From Streptomyces decoyicus (lineage in GTDB: Bacteria > Actinomycetota > Actinomycetes > Streptomycetales > Streptomycetaceae), in NCBI RefSeq assembly GCF_019880305.1, contig NZ_CP082301.1, forward strand, positions 496,001-560,000: a stretch of 64,000 nucleotides of DNA, written 5' to 3'. Of this stretch, positions 26,312 through 36,481 are shown in pieces. A model generated the notes under the pieces. The model saw nothing but the letters and a program-made list of their open reading frames with translations. It was not told the origin of the DNA and made no database searches. Position numbers and translations under genes: made by a program. Every line of letters begins with the position of its first letter. The stretch's first letter is position 1.

Positions 26312-28013
26312 GCTTCCTGCTCCCATGGGGCGGTTCGGTCGCCTTTTCGGTCACTATAGGGACCGTGAAACGGTCAATCGCGATCAGCGTGTCCGCACGG
26401 AAGCAGTATCGGACGATCTCCAGCCGCCCGCCCTCCGCCCGGTCCGTGTAGGGATACAGGCAGCCCGTGGCGGAACCCGGCCGCGGTGGCTCGCGCCCGG
26501 CGGCGGCCGCGCGCGCCACGTCGTCGTCCGGTGCCACGGCGCGCAGCACCCGCTCCTTGGTCATCCCCACCCGGGGCTTTTCGGGGCTCCGGTACGCCAG
26601 GTCATAGCGTGAGTGGGAGACCAGCAAGACCCCGAACAGCATCATCACGCCCACCCCCACCAGGCCGAGCAGCCCGGTGACGGCGCCGGCAAGGCGCCGC
26701 TGGAAGGCGGAGAGCCCGCCGCCGGGCTCGTCGACGGCGGCCGGCCCGGCGTCGTACGGTGCCGCCTCCGCCGTCTCCGCTCCGGGCCCGGGGTCGGCGG
26801 GGAGGCCGGCCGTCACGGCGAAGCCGCCACCGGGCGTCCGGTGTGCCTCCAGGCTGCCGTTGAGCAGCGCCACGCGCTCCCGCAGCCCGGTCAGCCCGCG
26901 TCCGGAACCGAGCCCGGTCGCGGCGGCGGGCGGCACGGGCGGCACTCCGTTGCGTACCCGCACCTCCACCCGCTCATCGGTATGGCGGACGACGACGGTC
27001 ACATGGGCCCCGGTCGCGTACCGGTGCACGTTGGTGAGCGACTCACGCACCACCCGGTGCACCGCCCGCCGCACCCGGGCCGGCCGCGCGTCGAGATCCT
27101 GCCCCTCCCAGCAGAACTCGACGGGAATGCCGACGCCGCGCGACTCCTCCACCAGCGCCTCGATGTCCGCACGCGTACCCGTCGCGTCGGTCAGCGCCTC
27201 GGTGCCGGTATCCCTCCCCAACGGGCCCAGGACCCCCAGCACCTCCCTCAGCTCCTGCATCGCATCACGGGCGGCACGGCCCACCACGGCGGCCTCGTCC
27301 CGCAGACCGGGGGCCTCCTTGAGCAGCGCCATCTCCAGTCCGCCCGCATGCAGGGAGACCAGGCTCAGCCGGTGCCCGACCAGATCGTGCATCTCCGCTG
27401 CGATACGCGACCGCTCCCGCACACGGGACTCGCTGTCCGCGAGCCGCTGCGCCTCCTCGGCAGCTGCCGTCCGCTCCCGCAACGCCCGCAGCAGCCGGTC
27501 CTGCTGTCCCGCGGCGACGCCGACCAGCCCTGGCACGACGACCGTAATGACGGCGAGCACCGCACTCAGCGCCAGACCGAACAACCAGCTGCCCAGCTCC
27601 AGATGGGGCGCGGACACCACACAGACCGCCATCGCCGCGGCCGCCGCCCCGAGCAGCAGCCCGGCACGCCGTCGCGGCGTCTCCAGCTGCCGGGCCGCCG
27701 TGTAGGCGGCCACCGCGGTCAGCAGCGCCACCGCGGGCACCGCCCCCATCAGCGCCGCCAGCCCGAGCACACTGGCCACCGGGAACCGGCGCCGCACCAG
27801 CACCAGCGCCACGCCGACGAGCGCCAGGGCCGGCGCCCCGCCCGTCAGCCGCGCCTCGATCCACGACTCGCCCTGGTACGTGAGCAGCACCAGCGCCCCG
27901 GCCAGGACCGCCTCACCCGCCGCACGCCACAGCTGTCGCCCCTGCTCCCCCGGCCCCGCGAAGGGGCTGCGGGACGGGCTGTTCTCGCTGACCGGTGGAG
28001 CGCTGGACGACAT
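26304..28013 (-). CDS. Sensor histidine kinase (HisKA_3/NarX type) with an extra C-terminal membrane and extracytoplasmic segment
   Basis: The protein is about 569 aa from ATG 28013 (an earlier start at 28040 would add 9 aa). Several N-terminal helices come first. The HisKA_3 dimerisation helix carries the phospho-accepting His in MHDLVGHRLSLVSLH, near residue 210, and the HATPase has GLGSGRGLTGLRERV near 370. After the ATPase comes a single hydrophobic segment (VTGLLGLVGVGVMMLFGVLL) and about 100 more residues with GMTKERVLRAV and two Cys (GCLYPYT, VRYCFRAD), probably outside the membrane. That order is not the usual one for sensor kinases. Confidence 0.88.
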   Translation of the reverse strand: MSSSAPPVSENSPSRSPFAGPGEQGRQLWRAAGEAVLAGALVLLTYQGESWIEARLTGGAPALALVGVALVLVRRRFPVASVLGLAALMGAVPAVALLTAVAAYTAARQLETPRRRAGLLLGAAAAAMAVCVVSAPHLELGSWLFGLALSAVLAVITVVVPGLVGVAAGQQDRLLRALRERTAAAEEAQRLADSESRVRERSRIAAEMHDLVGHRLSLVSLHAGGLEMALLKEAPGLRDEAAVVGRAARDAMQELREVLGVLGPLGRDTGTEALTDATGTRADIEALVEESRGVGIPVEFCWEGQDLDARPARVRRAVHRVVRESLTNVHRYATGAHVTVVVRHTDERVEVRVRNGVPPVPPAAATGLGSGRGLTGLRERVALLNGSLEAHRTPGGGFAVTAGLPADPGPGAETAEAAPYDAGPAAVDEPGGGLSAFQRRLAGAVTGLLGLVGVGVMMLFGVLLVSHSRYDLAYRSPEKPRVGMTKERVLRAVAPDDDVARAAAAGREPPRPGSATGCLYPYTDRAEGGRLEIVRYCFRADTLIAIDRFTVPIVTEKATEPPHGSRKHD

Positions 28014-28201
28014 GACGTCGATTATCGGGGGCTTCACCACGGGTTGCCCTGCGCCTTGCGGACGATCCGCCTCTACCGAAAGACAGAGGCCGCCCTACCC
28101 GAAAGACAGTCGGCGGACCGGTCGAGGGGCCGGCCGGCGGACCAGTCGACGGGGCGGTCGGCGGACCTGCCCGGCAAAGAGACACGCCCTAGGGTCACAG
28201 C

Positions 28202-28783
28202 ATGCGCATCGTCTCGGAGCCGCGGACCCTGGGCGATGTGCTGGACTGCCTGGTCACGGTGGGTGCGCTGCTGGGCGTACGCGAACCGGCCGAGGAGCGG
28301 CGGGAGCTCCTGCGCGCACGCCTGGCAACGGTGGAGCGGCTGACCGCCGGACTGCCGCGGCCGCGCGTGGTGGCCATCGAGTGGCTCGACCCGCTCTGGC
28401 CCGCGGGGCACTGGGTGCCCGAGCAGGTCACCTGCGCAGGCGGCACGCCGCTGCTCGCGGCGCCGGGCGAGCACACCAGACCGATGGAGTGGGCAGCGGT
28501 ACGCGCCGCGCGCCCCGACGTCCTCCTCGTGCTGCCCTGCGGCTTCAGCCCCGACCGGACGCTGCGGGAGCGCGGTCTGCTCACCGAACTGCCGGGCTGG
28601 GACGAGCTGCCCGCCGTGCGCAAGGACGCCGTCTGGGTCCTGGACGGGCCCGCCTACTTCAACCGGCCGGGTCCCCGGGTGGTACGGGGTGCGGAAGTCC
28701 TGGCCCACGTCCTGCACTCCGCCGACGCGGGCGACCCCGTGCTGCCGGGTGAGGCGACCCGGCTGTCCGCGGCGGAAGGCTGA
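28202..28783 (+). CDS. Truncated BtuF-like (cobalamin/heme-type) substrate-binding protein
   Basis: The 193-aa protein matches only the second lobe of periplasmic-binding proteins of the BtuF class: [18 protein letters not shown], then [20 protein letters not shown], and [15 protein letters not shown]. Family members of about 270-300 aa begin MRIVSL and then have a first lobe that recognises the ligand. Here MRIVS is joined directly to the connecting-helix region, and no first lobe is found in any frame upstream. There is no signal peptide. It may be a non-functional deletion product or a cytoplasmic half-domain. Confidence 0.7.
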   Translation: MRIVSEPRTLGDVLDCLVTVGALLGVREPAEERRELLRARLATVERLTAGLPRPRVVAIEWLDPLWPAGHWVPEQVTCAGGTPLLAAPGEHTRPMEWAAVRAARPDVLLVLPCGFSPDRTLRERGLLTELPGWDELPAVRKDAVWVLDGPAYFNRPGPRVVRGAEVLAHVLHSADAGDPVLPGEATRLSAAEG

Positions 28784-28819
28784 GAGCGGGAGGCTGCCGG
28801 GTCCAGGAGCCGGCCCCGC

Positions 28820-30226
28820 TCAGGCCGGTGTGTCCGCCACGGGGTAGGGCACGAAGGTGCTGCTGTTCTCATTGATGGCCAGCGGCTGCCCCAGCGGCGG
28901 TACGGCACGCTGAGGGCAGTCGAGGCGCTCGCAGATGCGGCAGCCCATGCCGATGGGGGTGGCGGCGGCGGTGTTGTCGAGGTCGAGGCCGTCGGAGTAG
29001 ACCAGCCGGGAGGCGTGGCGGATCTCGCAGCCGAGGCCGATGGCGAAGGTCTTGCCGGGCTCGCCCCAGCCGCCGCGGTGGCGGGTGACCGCGCGGGCGG
29101 TCCACAGGTAGCGCCGGCCGTCCGGCATGGCGGCGATCTGGACGTGGATACGGCCGGGAGCGGCGAACGCCTCGTACACGTTCCACAGCGGGCAGGTGCC
29201 ACCGGCGCGCGAGAAGTGGAAGCCGGTGGCGGATTGCCGCTTCGACATGTTGCCGGCCCGGTCGACGCGTACGAAGGAGAACGGCACGCCCCGCAGCCGG
29301 GGGCGCTGAAGCGTGCTGAGGCGGTGGCAGACGGTCTCGTAGCCGAGGCCGAACTGGTCGGTGAGCCGCTCGATGTCGTAGCGGCCCTCCTCCGCTGCGG
29401 TGTGGAAGGCGCGGTAGGGAAGGATCAGTGCGGCGGCGAAGTAGTTCGCCACGCCGATCCGGGCGAGCGACCAGGTGTCGGAGCCCTCTGCATAGTCCTC
29501 GGCCGCCAGCTCGGACAGCTCGTCGCCGAATTCGAGCAGCGCGAGCTGGGTGGCCATCCGGAAAGCCTGCTGGCCCGGACGCAGCAGACTGGACAGATGC
29601 AGCACCCGGGCCACGGGATCGTAGCGGTGCGGTTGTTCCGAGTCCGACGCTATGCGTACCCCGTGGTGTCCGGTGAGCCGTGCGGACAGGACCCGCAGGA
29701 CCTCACCGGGGCGGATGCCGATGTCGCGGGCCAGGCCCTCCGCGGCCAGGTCGGCATCGTGGAGGTAGTTCTGCCGCCGGTAGAAGAACTCACGGATTTC
29801 CTCGTGCGGCGACCGCGGCAGGGCCAACTCGTGCCCGTCCCGGCCCTCGGCGGCCACGGCCAACTGCTGGGTCAGGGCGTGGTTGCGCCGGCCGAGCTCC
29901 AGCAGGACCGAGGCCGCGGCCGGCATCTGGGTGGCCAGTTGCGCCAGGTCGGACGGGGAGACCTGGGCCGTGGCGACCTCGTTCGCGAGGGTTTCGCGCA
30001 GGTCGGCGACGAGGCGGCTGGTGTCCCGCTCCGAGAAGAAGCTCGCGTCGACGCCGAAGGTCTCGGTCAGCCGCAGGAGCACCGGGACGGTGAGCGGCCG
30101 TGAGTCATGCTCCATCTGGTTGAGGTAGCTGGGCGAGATCTCCAGCCTCCGCGCAAGCTCCGCCTGACTGAGCCTGCGCTCCTCCCGCAACCGCCTCAGT
30201 CGCGCGCCCGCATAGATCTTGCTCAC
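28820..30226 (-). CDS. ScfR/RamB-family regulator of acetate/short-chain fatty acid metabolism
   Basis: The 468-aa protein starts at GTG 30226 after AAGGAGAG. Residues about 8-65 are an XRE-type HTH (LRRLREERRLSQAELARRLE with ISPSYLNQMEHDSRP). A central ImmA/IrrE-like region follows (FRMATQLALLEFGDELSELA). The C-terminal domain has a Cys cluster (GMGCRICERLDCPQRA) typical of the family. RamB of Corynebacterium binds near aceA and aceB and controls them; here the gene is divergent from aceA with aceB next, which supports the same job. It ends 37 bp from the convergent BtuF-like gene. Confidence 0.88.
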   Translation of the reverse strand: MSKIYAGARLRRLREERRLSQAELARRLEISPSYLNQMEHDSRPLTVPVLLRLTETFGVDASFFSERDTSRLVADLRETLANEVATAQVSPSDLAQLATQMPAAASVLLELGRRNHALTQQLAVAAEGRDGHELALPRSPHEEIREFFYRRQNYLHDADLAAEGLARDIGIRPGEVLRVLSARLTGHHGVRIASDSEQPHRYDPVARVLHLSSLLRPGQQAFRMATQLALLEFGDELSELAAEDYAEGSDTWSLARIGVANYFAAALILPYRAFHTAAEEGRYDIERLTDQFGLGYETVCHRLSTLQRPRLRGVPFSFVRVDRAGNMSKRQSATGFHFSRAGGTCPLWNVYEAFAAPGRIHVQIAAMPDGRRYLWTARAVTRHRGGWGEPGKTFAIGLGCEIRHASRLVYSDGLDLDNTAAATPIGMGCRICERLDCPQRAVPPLGQPLAINENSSTFVPYPVADTPA

Positions 30227-30279
30227 CGGAACTCTCCTTCGCCGATGCCCGAGCCTACGCGGAACAGCTCCCTCAGGCG

Positions 30280-30359
30280 AGGTTGGCAAACTTAACAAAG
30301 TGCCGGGGAAAGATTCGCGGAAGTTGGCATTCATCCCTGCTTGTTGGCACTAAGTGCCA
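30280..30359. promoter_or_regulatory. Candidate RamB/ScfR operator region between the regulator and aceA
   Basis: The 377-bp divergent region is unusually AT-rich in places. It has a TTGGCAAACTTAACAAAG stretch at about 30282-30299, which resembles RamB-type sites with TTTGC/GCAAA. A palindrome TGGCACTAAGTGCCA follows at 30345-30359 (7-bp arms around A). A further GTTTGCACAC occurs at 30544-30553, about 50 bp from the aceA start. Assignment to ScfR is by position and partial similarity only. Confidence 0.5.
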
Positions 30360-30603
30360 CTGCCAGAGTCGTCCTACGGCCCGCCGCACCGCGGCAGCCG
30401 AACCGGGACTCCGGAGCGATATCACGCCCTGACGTCGCACGATTCGGTGTCTCGGCCCGGCGCTCCGGGCGCATTGCTCACCGTTCCACACACCGGGCGG
30501 GGCGGCGGGCCGTGTGCACCACAGGCGGCACCAAGTGACATGCGTTTGCACACTTCACAGGCATGACAAGCACGATGCACTTCACGCGATCCGGGAGACG
30601 GTC

Positions 30604-31893
<1,290 letters not shown>

Positions 31894-32085
31894 GAACGGC
31901 CCGGTCTCTCCGGGCGACCCGGGCCCGTTGACCCGGCTGTTCACCGGGCTGTCGGCCCGGCTGTTGACCCCTGTGGCTCGGCGCGTATGCGTCCAGCCAC
32001 CGCATATCCAGGTGCGGGCCGGACGGCCGTCCGCGTCCGGCCCGCACCGCTCCCCCGCTCCACCGCGCCCGTTGAGGAGATGCGC

Positions 32086-33579
32086 ATGTCCACCACCGAA
32101 CTCACCAGCCGTGTCCAGGTGCTCGGCGCCCCGGGCGACCGCTTCGACGAGATCCTCACGCCCGCCGCCCTCGATTTCCTCGGGCGCCTCGCCGGCACCT
32201 TCGCCGACCGGTACCGCGACGTCCTCACCGAGCGCCGCCGCCGCGCCCTTCGCCTCTCGTCCGGATCCCCGCTCGACTTCTCACTGGCCACCTCCGCCCT
32301 CCGGGCCGATCCGCACTGGCGGGTCGCCCCGCCCGCGCCGGGGCTCGCCGACCGCCGGGTGGAGATCACCGGGCCGCCGGAGCGGCGGATGACCATCGAC
32401 GCGCTCAACTCCGGGGCGCAGGTGTGGCTGGCCGACTTCGAGGACGCCACCTCCCCCACCTGGGACAACATCATCGGCGGCCAGCTGAACCTGCGGGACG
32501 CCATCGAGCGGCGGATCGACTTCACGACGCCCGACGGCAGGGAGTACCGCCTCGGCGACCAGCTCGCCACCATCGTCGTGCGGCCTCGGGGCTGGCACCT
32601 CACCGAAGATCATCTCCTCGTCGACGGGCGCCCCGTGCCCGCCTCGCTCGTCGACTTCGGCCTCTACTTCTTCCACTGCGCCCAGCGGCAGATCGATGCC
32701 GGATCCGGCCCGTACTTCTACCTCCCCAAGCTGGAGAACGCCTACGACGCCCGCCTGTGGAACGACGTCTTCGTCTCCGCCCAGGATCTGCTCGGCATCC
32801 CGCGGGGCACCATCCGCGCCACCGTCCTGATCGAGACGGTCACCGCGGCCTTCGAAATGGAGGAGATCCTCCACGAGCTGCGTGAACACAGCGCCGGGCT
32901 CAACGCGGGGCGCTGGGACTACCTCTTCAGCCTGATCAAGATCTTCGCGCATCGCCCCGACTTCTCCCTCCCCGACCGGACGAAGGTCACCATGACGGCA
33001 CCCTTCCTGCGCGCCTACACCGAACTCCTCGTGCGCACCTGTCACAAGCGCGGCGCGCACGCCATCGGCGGCATGGCCGCCCACGTCCCCGGACACGACG
33101 CGCAGGCCGACGGGGCGGCGCTCGCCAAGGTGCGTCTCGACAAGGAGCGCGAGGCCGAGGACGGCTTCGACGGGACGTGGGTGGCCCACCCCGGGCTCGT
33201 CCCCTTCTGCCGCGGCATCTTCGACGGTGTGCTGGGCGGGCGCCCGCACCAGATCGACCGCACCCGGGACGACGTGGACGTCTCGGCCGACGAGCTGCTG
33301 GCCGTTCGGCGCACCGCCGGGCCACCCACCGAGGACGGCGTCCGCGCCAACATCTCCGTCGCGCTGCGCTACTTCGACGCCTGGCTGCGCGGCACCGGTG
33401 CCGTGCTGAAGCTCGCCGACCTGATCGGCCTGGACACCGTGGCCTCCATCGCACGGTCCCTCTACGACGAATTCAAGGAACCCCTCTACGCACCGCCGGC
33501 GCTGCTCCTGCGGATGGTGGAGGCGGGGCTGCTCGGCCGCAAGACGGGCCGGGGGTTCCACACATACGACCGGGGCTGA
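32086..33579 (+). CDS. aceB: Malate synthase
   Basis: The 497-aa protein is called from ATG 32086, six bases after GAGGAG; an in-frame ATG at 32080 is less well placed. It has the malate synthase A landmarks VWLADFEDATSPTWDN, RGWHLTEDHLLVDG, RATVLIETVTAAFEMEEILH and GGMAAHVPG. It condenses glyoxylate with acetyl-CoA to malate, completing the shunt begun by isocitrate lyase. The 192 bp between aceA and aceB contain Pro/Gly-type GC repeats but no gene, so the two may be co-transcribed. Confidence 0.95.
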   Translation: MSTTELTSRVQVLGAPGDRFDEILTPAALDFLGRLAGTFADRYRDVLTERRRRALRLSSGSPLDFSLATSALRADPHWRVAPPAPGLADRRVEITGPPERRMTIDALNSGAQVWLADFEDATSPTWDNIIGGQLNLRDAIERRIDFTTPDGREYRLGDQLATIVVRPRGWHLTEDHLLVDGRPVPASLVDFGLYFFHCAQRQIDAGSGPYFYLPKLENAYDARLWNDVFVSAQDLLGIPRGTIRATVLIETVTAAFEMEEILHELREHSAGLNAGRWDYLFSLIKIFAHRPDFSLPDRTKVTMTAPFLRAYTELLVRTCHKRGAHAIGGMAAHVPGHDAQADGAALAKVRLDKEREAEDGFDGTWVAHPGLVPFCRGIFDGVLGGRPHQIDRTRDDVDVSADELLAVRRTAGPPTEDGVRANISVALRYFDAWLRGTGAVLKLADLIGLDTVASIARSLYDEFKEPLYAPPALLLRMVEAGLLGRKTGRGFHTYDRG

Positions 33580-33626
33580 GGGACCCCGGTACGCGGCCGG
33601 GGTGAGGGCCCCGGTTGCCGCCGGAC

Positions 33627-33660
33627 GGGCGCGGAGCAGAACTGAGGCTGCTCCGCGCCC
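33627..33660 (+). terminator. Terminator after aceB
   Basis: GGGCGCGGAGCAG at 33627-33639 pairs perfectly with 33648-33660 around an 8-base loop. It lies 48 bp after the aceB stop and just before the end of the convergent gene, so it may act on both. Confidence 0.85.
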
Positions 33661-33683
33661 GCGGTGTTTGCGGCCGGGCCGGC

Positions 33684-34352
33684 TCAGCGCACCGTTTGGT
33701 CGCCGTCGGGCAGATCCTCGACCGTCACCTTTCCTCGCGGCACGTCGAGTCCGTCCGCCACCACCCTGGCCAGGCCGTCCGGGTCGGGCTCAGTGGGTAC
33801 GGGTACCTGCGCGCCCTCCGGGTAACTCTCGATCGCCTTGGCGAAGTAGCTCGGATCCCAGGCGCCGACGGCACCCCTGACCTCCACCGCGCGTACCCCA
33901 CGGCCCCCGATCCGCTGCTTGACCGCGGCGAGGATCCGATCCGACCGGTACTCCCCCGGCACCTGAAACAGGCTGGCGTGCGCGCCCACCATTCCGCCGC
34001 CCTGGAGGCGGATGGTCACCGTCAGACAGCTGGTCACGCCGGGGTAGGTGAGGCTGCCACCGGGCCCGACCTCGTCGACCTGCCCCTCGCCGACCCTGAT
34101 GTTCGTGCTCGCGGGCGTGACGGGCCCCGGGGTACGGGCCGGAGACGTCACCGGCCCCGGAAGGTAGCCGCTCGCGACCGCGGGCCGAGCCCGTGCCATG
34201 GCCACCCCGGTGGAACTCCCGTATGCCAGCAGCGCTGTGACGAGTAACCACGCCGTGCCGTTCACTCGCGGTATTCGCATGACTCGTACCCACCGCAGCT
34301 GCCCCGTCGACGCCACATTGCCTTGCACCGCCATGACGTGTCTTCTTCCCAT
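33684..34352 (-). CDS. Putative secreted protein of unknown function
   Basis: About 222 aa if the ATG at 34352 is used; ATGs at 34334 and 34280 are also possible. A hydrophobic signal-like segment (GTAWLLVTALLAYGSSTGVA) is followed by a Pro/Thr-rich linker and then a folded-looking domain with GGSLTYPGVTSCLTVTIRLQ, DRILAAVKQRIGG and a C-terminal TVEDLPDGDQTVR. I do not recognise the family. One Cys lies in the mature part. It is transcribed toward aceB. Confidence 0.6.
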   Translation of the reverse strand: MGRRHVMAVQGNVASTGQLRWVRVMRIPRVNGTAWLLVTALLAYGSSTGVAMARARPAVASGYLPGPVTSPARTPGPVTPASTNIRVGEGQVDEVGPGGSLTYPGVTSCLTVTIRLQGGGMVGAHASLFQVPGEYRSDRILAAVKQRIGGRGVRAVEVRGAVGAWDPSYFAKAIESYPEGAQVPVPTEPDPDGLARVVADGLDVPRGKVTVEDLPDGDQTVR

Positions 34353-34458
34353 CCTGCTTCCGTCCCGCTGTCGTCGCGATTCCCTGCCGACGACGGATAG
34401 TTGCAGAGCAGCTCCACCGCCGGCAGACGGGCCTCTCCCCCCCCCAACTCCCGCAGTG

Positions 34459-34739
34459 CGTCCTGCGCGCGCCAACAGCCCGCGGCTCATCCCGGCCGGC
34501 GACGGCCCCCTCTCGATCGCGCTCTCCCGGGACGGCCTCGGGCCGCGCACTGGTCGCCAACCGTACGGCCGCCACGGTCACCGTCGTCGATCCGCACAAG
34601 GGCACCGTCGTCAACACCTTGACCACCGGCGCCAACCCCACCACGTCGAACGGCGGACAGCACGGCGTACGTGGCCGAAAAGTCGGGTTCCGGACCCGAG
34701 GGCCAGGATGCCCTGCGTCGCTTCCGCCTTGGGCGCTGA
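34459..34739 (+). pseudogene. YncE/YVTN-type beta-propeller protein remnant with two frameshifts
   Basis: Three frames in order give one recognisable protein: SPRLIPAGDGPLSIALSRDG (to about 34540), then GRALVANRTAATVTVVDPHK and GTVVNTLTTGANPTT (about 34540-34650), then ADSTAYVAEKSGSGPEGQDA ending LRRFRLGR at a TGA at 34737-34739. The repeated A-Y/L-VAN...TVTVVD...G pattern is that of beta-propeller blades in secreted YncE-like proteins. Only about two blades remain. The beginning of the gene is lost in the divergent region of the secreted protein gene. Confidence 0.65.
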
Positions 34740-34926
34740 CGGCCGCCGCCTCAGTCCGGCTCGACGACCAGGCCATGTCGTTCGGTCCACCTGAGCGGCG
34801 GTCCGGCATCGGCCGGAACCGGCCTCCCGCATCACACCGTTGACGAGCGCTGCCCTGTGAGAGCCCGGCACGCCGCCGGACCGCTCAAGTCGCCGGAGGC
34901 GTTCGTCCCAGGAATACCGTGTCGCC

Positions 34927-36339
34927 ATGGTGCGTGCTGGTAGCCCCCAGGCCGGTCGACCGGGCGGGCCCGCGGCCCCGGGCAGGTCGCGGGCCCCGCT
35001 TCTCGCGGTCTGCGCGGGCTACTTCATGGTCATCCTGGACGTGACCGTCATCAACGTCGCCGTTCCGGTGGTGGGACGCGAACTGTCCGCCTCGCTCACC
35101 GGGATCCAGTGGATGACGGACGGCTACACCCTGGTCTTCGCCGGCCTGCTGCTCACCGGCGGCGCGCTCGGGGACCGGCTGGGCAACCGCCGGATCTTCT
35201 GCACCGGGGTGGTGGTGTTCACCCTCGCCTCGGCCGGCTGCGGACTGGCCCCGAGCGCCGAGACCCTGATCGCCGCCCGACTGGTGGAAGGACTCGGAGC
35301 GGCCCTGATCGTGCCCGGCTCCCTCGCCCTTCTCCAACAGGCATACCCGTCACCCGGCGAGCGTTCCCGGGCCTTCGGCCTCTGGGGCTCCATGGCAGGC
35401 ATCGCCGCCTCCGCCGGCCCCCTCCTCGGCGGCCTTCTGGTCACCACCGTGGGCTGGCGCTGGGTGTTCTTCATCAACCTGCCCGTCGGATGCGCCTGCC
35501 TGTGGCTGACGCTGCGCCATGTGCGCGCTTCGGCCCGGCGCCCGGACCGCCCCGTGGACTGGCCTGCCCAGTGCGCGCTGGTCGCCACGGTCGCCCTGCT
35601 CACCGCCGTCCTCAACGAGGCCGGACGACGGGGCTGGGCGGACCCGCTGATCCTCACCGGGGCCGGCCTGTGCCTGCTGACAGCCGCCGCGTTCGTGCTG
35701 CGCGAGCGCCTGGCCCGCACTCCCGTGCTGCCCTTGCGGCTGCTGCGTTCCCGCCCGATGAGCGGCGGGGCGGCCATCGGTCTGCTGTTCAACTTCGCCT
35801 TCTACGGCATGATCTTCACCGCCAGCCTGTACTTCCAGCACCAGCGCGGCCTGACCGCGCTGCGCACCGGGATCGCCCTCTTCCCGGCGGTGGCCATGAC
35901 GATGTTCGCCTCCGTCCTGTCCGGGCGACTGGCCCGCCGCACCGGACACCGCCCCCTTGTGGTCACCGGCATGCTTCTGGGAGCGGCCGGTCTGGCCGGC
36001 TGGGCCGCCGCCGGACCGCATCCGGACTACGTCCTGCTCGTGGGGCCGATGATGGCGGCGGGCTTCGGCACGTCCTTCGCCCTCACCGGCTCGACCGCCA
36101 CCGTGATGTCAGCCGCCCCCGACACGTACTCCGGCACCGCCTCCGCCCTCTTCAACACCACCCGCCAGGTAGGCAGCGCCGCAGGCGTCGCGCTGGGTGG
36201 CTCACTGCTGGCCGCCGTGGCCGGCTTCACCACCGGGCTGCGGACCAGCATGGCCATCGGCGCGGCCGCGTACCTGGCGGCCGCCGCCCTCGCGCTCTTC
36301 TGCCTCCCCCGGAAGAAGCCCCACGCCGTCTCCGGCTGA
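34927..36339 (+). CDS. MFS transporter, DHA2 (EmrB/QacA-type) drug efflux family
   Basis: The 470-aa protein has about 14 hydrophobic segments. Motif C-like and DHA2 signatures are visible: FMVILDVTVINVAVPVVGRE in helix 1, GIQWMTDGYTLVFAGLLLTG, then GDRLGNRR. The second half includes MMAAGFGTSFALTGSTATVM. It would expel drugs or metabolites using the proton gradient. The Shine-Dalgarno is weak and the ATG at 34927 is the natural start. No TetR/MarR regulator is adjacent, so specificity and control are unknown. Confidence 0.9.
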   Translation: MVRAGSPQAGRPGGPAAPGRSRAPLLAVCAGYFMVILDVTVINVAVPVVGRELSASLTGIQWMTDGYTLVFAGLLLTGGALGDRLGNRRIFCTGVVVFTLASAGCGLAPSAETLIAARLVEGLGAALIVPGSLALLQQAYPSPGERSRAFGLWGSMAGIAASAGPLLGGLLVTTVGWRWVFFINLPVGCACLWLTLRHVRASARRPDRPVDWPAQCALVATVALLTAVLNEAGRRGWADPLILTGAGLCLLTAAAFVLRERLARTPVLPLRLLRSRPMSGGAAIGLLFNFAFYGMIFTASLYFQHQRGLTALRTGIALFPAVAMTMFASVLSGRLARRTGHRPLVVTGMLLGAAGLAGWAAAGPHPDYVLLVGPMMAAGFGTSFALTGSTATVMSAAPDTYSGTASALFNTTRQVGSAAGVALGGSLLAAVAGFTTGLRTSMAIGAAAYLAAAALALFCLPRKKPHAVSG

Positions 36340-36364
36340 GGGGCCGCGGGCGGAAGGGCCGCGG

Positions 36365-36424
36365 GCGGGCCGGGTGCCCGGCCCGCGACATGCGCCGTGG
36401 CGGGCCCTCCCGGCCCGCCACGGC
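36365..36424. terminator. Two strong hairpins between the MFS gene and pyc
   Basis: GCGGGCCGGG (36365-36374) pairs with 36377-36386, and a 13-bp arm at 36394-36406 (GCCGTGGCGGGCC) pairs perfectly with 36412-36424 around CTCCC. They separate the convergent MFS and pyruvate carboxylase genes. Confidence 0.8.
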
Positions 36425-36481
36425 AGCCCTGCTCCGGAACCACGTCATCTCGGCCGGGCGAAGGCCACGGCGAGAGACGAT

